From positions 1 through 64,000 of the forward strand of contig JAGHZU010000006.1 of NCBI GenBank assembly GCA_017745235.1: a stretch of DNA of 64,000 bases, read 5' to 3'. Shown piece after piece: positions 61,210-64,000 of the stretch; position 1 is the first letter of the stretch, and each line of letters begins with the position of its first letter. The position numbers and the translations under genes are program-made. The stretch comes from Caulobacter sp. GTDB taxonomy: Bacteria; Pseudomonadota; Alphaproteobacteria; Caulobacterales; Caulobacteraceae. Under the pieces are notes generated by a model. The model ran no database searches. It had not been told where the DNA came from and saw only the letters and a list, made by a program, of their open reading frames with translations.

Positions 61210-63531
61210 ATGATCCCCCACGCCAAGCCCTTTCTCAGCGCCCTTCTCGCATCGGTCGCCGTGCTGGCGTTCGCGCCGTCGGCCAAGGCCCAGGGCCCTG
61301 TGAGCCTGACGCCCGCGCCCGCAAAGGCCGAGGCCGGGCAGGGGACGTTCGCCCTTACCGCCAGGACCCGGATCTTCGTCGCCCCGGGCGACGTCGAGGC
61401 CAGAGGCGTGGCGACCCAGCTTTCCGACCTGATCTTCAAGGCCCGCGGCCTGCGTCCCGCCGTGGTGACGGGCGCGCCGCCCGCCGGAGAGGCCGCCATC
61501 GTGCTGGCGCGGGGCGCGACGCCCTTCAGCGACAGCCCCGAGGCCTACGCCCTGGACGTGGCCCCCGGCGGCGTCACCATCACCGCCGCCAAGCGCGCGG
61601 GTCTGTTCTACGGCGCCATGAGCGTGTGGCAGCTGGCCGTGCCGGACGAGGCCCGAGGCCCCGTGCAATTGCCGGCCGCTCGCATCGAGGACAGTCCGCG
61701 CTTCGCCTGGCGCGGCTTCATGCTCGACAGCGCCCGCCACTTCCAGAAGATCGAGACCATCAAGGCGATCATCGACGCGATGGCCGCCCACAAGCTGAAC
61801 GTCCTGCACTGGCACCTGGTCGACGACCAGGGCTGGCGGCTGGAGATCAAGAAATATCCCAAGCTGACCAGCGAGGGCGCCTGGCGCATCCCCGCGGGCG
61901 CGGCGGGCCGGGATCCCAAGACCGGCAAATCGATCCGCTACCAGGGCTTCTACACCCAGGACCAGGCGCGCGAGATCGTCGCCTACGCCGCGGCGCGCGG
62001 AATCGCCGTTGTGCCCGAGATCGAGATGCCCGGTCACGCCCTGGCCCCGCTGGTGGCCTATCCGCAGTTCGGCATGACCAAGAGCCCGCCGCGCGCCAAC
62101 ATGGGCGACTGGGGCGTGTTCCCCTACCTCTACAGGCCCAGCGAGGAGACCTTCGGCTTCCTCAACGACGTGCTGGACGAGGTGATGGACATCTTCCCCT
62201 CGGAATACATCCACGTGGGCGGCGACGAGGCGGTCAAGGACCAGTGGAAGGCCAGTCCCGAGGTCCAGGACCAGATCAAGGCCCTGGGCGTGAAGGACGA
62301 GCACGGCCTGCAGAGCTGGTTCATCCAGCGCGCCGAAAAGCACATCAACGCCCGCGGCCGCCGGATGATCGGCTGGGACGAGATCCTGGAGGGCGGCCTG
62401 GCCCCGAACGCCACGGTCATGTCCTGGCGCGGGGTCGAGGGCGCGGTCGCCGCCGCCTCGCAAGGCCACGACGCGGTGCTGGCGCCAGACAGCACCCTCT
62501 ACATGGACCGCCGCCAGAGCGCCTCGCCCGACGAGCCGCCCGGCCGCATCAAGATCGTCACCCTCAAGGACGTCTACGAGTTCGACGCCGCCCCGGCCGC
62601 CCTGACGCCGGCCCAGCGCGCCCACATCCTGGGCCTGCAGGCCAACTCGTTCACCGAGCACATGCGCACCGACGAGCGGTTGGAGAAGATGACCTTCCCG
62701 CGCCTGATCGCGGTGGCCGAGAACGGCTGGACGCCGATCGAGCATCACGACTGGGACAGTTTCGTGAGCCGGCTGCCGGCCCAGGGCGCCAGGCTGGACG
62801 TGCTGGGCGTGGCCCAGGACACCGTCCCCTACGAGCCCCAGGCCACCCTTCGTCCGACGGCTGACGGCAAGGTCTCTGTGGCCCTCGCCTCGGGCCTTGG
62901 GCTGGGCGAGATCCGCTACACCACCGACGGCAGGGCCCCGACCAAGGCCTCGCCGCTGTACGCGCAGGCCCTGGCGGCCACGCCCGGCTCGACGGTCCGG
63001 GCTCGGACGTTCCTGGGCCAGGCGCCCCTGGGGCGCGTGCGCGACTATCCGATCAGCCTGGCCGCGGCCAACACCCGCGTGAGCCAGCAGCTGGAGCTGT
63101 GCGGCGACGGCATCAACCTGTCGCTCGAGGACGACGCGCCGGTGAACGGGCCGCGCGCGGTGTTCGCGGTGAACCTGATGAACCCGTGCTGGGTGTGGAA
63201 GGGCGCGGACCTCTCGGCCGCCCTGACCCTGACCGCCCGCATCGGCCAGGTTCCCTTCAACTTCCAGATCGGCGCCGACCGCGAGAAGATCGCCCTGCGT
63301 CCCCCGGCCACGCCCGACGGCGAGCTGGAGGTGCGGCTGGACGACTGCGCGGGCGAGCGCATCGCCGCCCTTCCGCTGGGCGCGGCCGCGCGGGGCCCGG
63401 CCCTGGGAACGGTTTCGGGCCGCCTGCCCGCCAAGGGCGGCGTCCATGACCTGTGCCTGAGCTTTACAGCCCGGAGCGTCGAGCCGACCCTCGTGATCGA
63501 ACGGGTTTCGCTGGCTCCCGGCAAGAACTAG
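61210..63531 (+). CDS. Beta-N-acetylhexosaminidase (GH20)
   Basis: A 773-aa exported glycosidase that cleaves terminal GlcNAc from chitobiose and longer oligomers. A signal peptide (FLSALLASVAVLAFAPSAKA) is followed by a GH20b domain. The catalytic TIM barrel has RGFMLDSARHF, HKLNVLHWHLVDDQGWRLEIKKYP and the catalytic pair Asp339-Glu340 in HVGGDE, and a C-terminal beta domain (FTTDGRAPTKASPLY-like) closes it. The ATG at 61210 is a signal-peptide start; MIP also occurs at 61078 in another context. It probably acts in the periplasm or at the outer membrane on sugars imported by the adjacent receptor. Confidence 0.94.
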   Translation: MIPHAKPFLSALLASVAVLAFAPSAKAQGPVSLTPAPAKAEAGQGTFALTARTRIFVAPGDVEARGVATQLSDLIFKARGLRPAVVTGAPPAGEAAIVLARGATPFSDSPEAYALDVAPGGVTITAAKRAGLFYGAMSVWQLAVPDEARGPVQLPAARIEDSPRFAWRGFMLDSARHFQKIETIKAIIDAMAAHKLNVLHWHLVDDQGWRLEIKKYPKLTSEGAWRIPAGAAGRDPKTGKSIRYQGFYTQDQAREIVAYAAARGIAVVPEIEMPGHALAPLVAYPQFGMTKSPPRANMGDWGVFPYLYRPSEETFGFLNDVLDEVMDIFPSEYIHVGGDEAVKDQWKASPEVQDQIKALGVKDEHGLQSWFIQRAEKHINARGRRMIGWDEILEGGLAPNATVMSWRGVEGAVAAASQGHDAVLAPDSTLYMDRRQSASPDEPPGRIKIVTLKDVYEFDAAPAALTPAQRAHILGLQANSFTEHMRTDERLEKMTFPRLIAVAENGWTPIEHHDWDSFVSRLPAQGARLDVLGVAQDTVPYEPQATLRPTADGKVSVALASGLGLGEIRYTTDGRAPTKASPLYAQALAATPGSTVRARTFLGQAPLGRVRDYPISLAAANTRVSQQLELCGDGINLSLEDDAPVNGPRAVFAVNLMNPCWVWKGADLSAALTLTARIGQVPFNFQIGADREKIALRPPATPDGELEVRLDDCAGERIAALPLGAAARGPALGTVSGRLPAKGGVHDLCLSFTARSVEPTLVIERVSLAPGKN

Positions 63532-63550
63532 AACCCAAGGAAGCGTCCCG

Positions 63551-64000
63551 GTGTCCAATCTCGTACTGTCCTCGCCGCTCAAGGGCTGGGTCGCCCCGCT
63601 CGACGAGACGCCCGACGCGGTGTTCGCCGAGCGCATGCTGGGCGACGGCCTGGCCATCGATCCGCTGGGCTCGACCCTGCATGCGCCCTGCGACGCGCGG
63701 GTGATCGCCGTGCACGGCACGCGCCACGCCGTGACGCTGCGCGCCGACAACGGCGCCGAGATCCTGATGCACGTGGGCCTGGAGACGGTGGGCCTGGGCG
63801 GCGAGGGCTTCGAGGTCCACGTCAAGGACGGCCAGGCGGTCAAGGCCGGCGACAGGCTGATCAGCTTCGACCTGGACCTGCTGGCCCAGCGCGCCAAGAG
63901 CCTGATCACCCCGGTGGTCATCACCAACGCCGACGCCTTCCAGATCGTGCGCCGCGAGCAGGACCACGCCGCCGCCGTGGGCGACTTCCTGATGGAGCTG
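63551..64000 (+). CDS. PTS EIIA domain protein, probably EIIA-HPr-EI fusion (3' end outside window)
   Basis: The frame starts at GTG 63551, with AAGGAAG upstream, and stays open to the window end (150 codons). It is a glucose-type EIIA domain: LSSPLKGWVAPLDETPDAVFAERMLGDGLAIDP, HAPCDARVIAVHGTRHAV, and the active-site His74 in ILMHVGLETVGL. After it comes RREQDHAAAVGDFLMEL, which looks like the linker towards another domain. In alphaproteobacterial nag clusters this position is held by an EIIA-HPr-EI fusion phosphorylating GlcNAc via a nagE-type EIIBC; the fusion is inferred, only EIIA is seen. Confidence 0.88.
   Translation, partial: MSNLVLSSPLKGWVAPLDETPDAVFAERMLGDGLAIDPLGSTLHAPCDARVIAVHGTRHAVTLRADNGAEILMHVGLETVGLGGEGFEVHVKDGQAVKAGDRLISFDLDLLAQRAKSLITPVVITNADAFQIVRREQDHAAAVGDFLMEL

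Noticed and set aside
60992-61213. Small gene between the receptor and the hexosaminidase
   Set aside because: The frame runs through two stem-loops including a strong terminator and has no domain-like sequence.
60874-63927. A 1017-codon open frame antisense to the hexosaminidase gene
   Set aside because: Shadow of the GC-rich coding strand; no domain-like sequence, and it spans two genes and two terminators.

Overview
The window is high-GC alphaproteobacterial chromosome, almost certainly from Caulobacter or a very close relative. The best evidence is gene order. A cytochrome aa3 oxidase assembly block leads into SURF1, threonine synthase and an M16 peptidase. Further on is the Caulobacter-type chemotaxis operon (mcpA-cheX-cheYI-cheA-cheW-cheR-cheB-cheYII-cheD-cheU-cheYIII-cheE), followed directly by an N-acetylglucosamine/chitin utilisation cluster rich in TonB-dependent receptors. 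This order matches what I remember of the Caulobacter crescentus chromosome; I have not run a comparison. I saw no tRNA, rRNA, CRISPR array, integrase or transposase.

Layout. 1-7.5 kb: core respiratory genes (ctaD 3' end, ctaB, a 48-aa coxF-like protein, ctaG, ctaE, DUF983, SURF1), then thrC and an M16 peptidase. 7.5-13.6 kb: small regulator/enzyme pairs (aldo/keto reductase with a TetR regulator; desaturase plus membrane protein with an ArsR regulator), then thiD, a nucleotidyltransferase and a PhzF protein. 13.6-21.7 kb: an accessory stretch of small hypothetical genes, a truncated hydrolase pseudogene, a GNAT protein, a serine hydrolase/MarR pair and a DUF1348/TetR pair. It is dotted with degenerate copies of a ~30-bp palindromic repeat. 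21.7-38.2 kb: a hybrid histidine kinase, serC-serA, oleate hydratase, an Lrp regulator, an amino-acid permease, a lipidated subtilisin autotransporter and a membrane LytTR regulator. 38.2-51.8 kb: acyl-CoA dehydrogenase, a soluble globin-coupled chemoreceptor and the complete che operon. 51.8-64 kb: a TonB receptor behind two LacI-type operators, nagA, a SIS-domain deaminase, a GntR regulator (NagQ-like), a second TonB receptor, a GH20 beta-hexosaminidase, and the start of a PTS EIIA (probably EIIA-HPr-EI) gene cut by the window end.

How the genes work together. The nag cluster makes a coherent route: chitin oligomers enter through a TonB receptor, GH20 hexosaminidase frees GlcNAc, the PTS phosphorylates it, NagA deacetylates GlcNAc-6-P, and the SIS protein converts GlcN-6-P to fructose-6-P, all probably under the GntR repressor. 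The che operon is one tightly overlapped transcription unit. Several divergent regulator/target pairs have clear inverted-repeat operators between or beside them. The most unusual items are a cheY paralogue lacking its phospho-acceptor aspartate, a 14-bp-arm hairpin that swallows a start codon, a terminator 28 nt before the hexosaminidase start, a two-codon minigene overlapping a TTG start, and a CCGAG microsatellite upstream of oleate hydratase.
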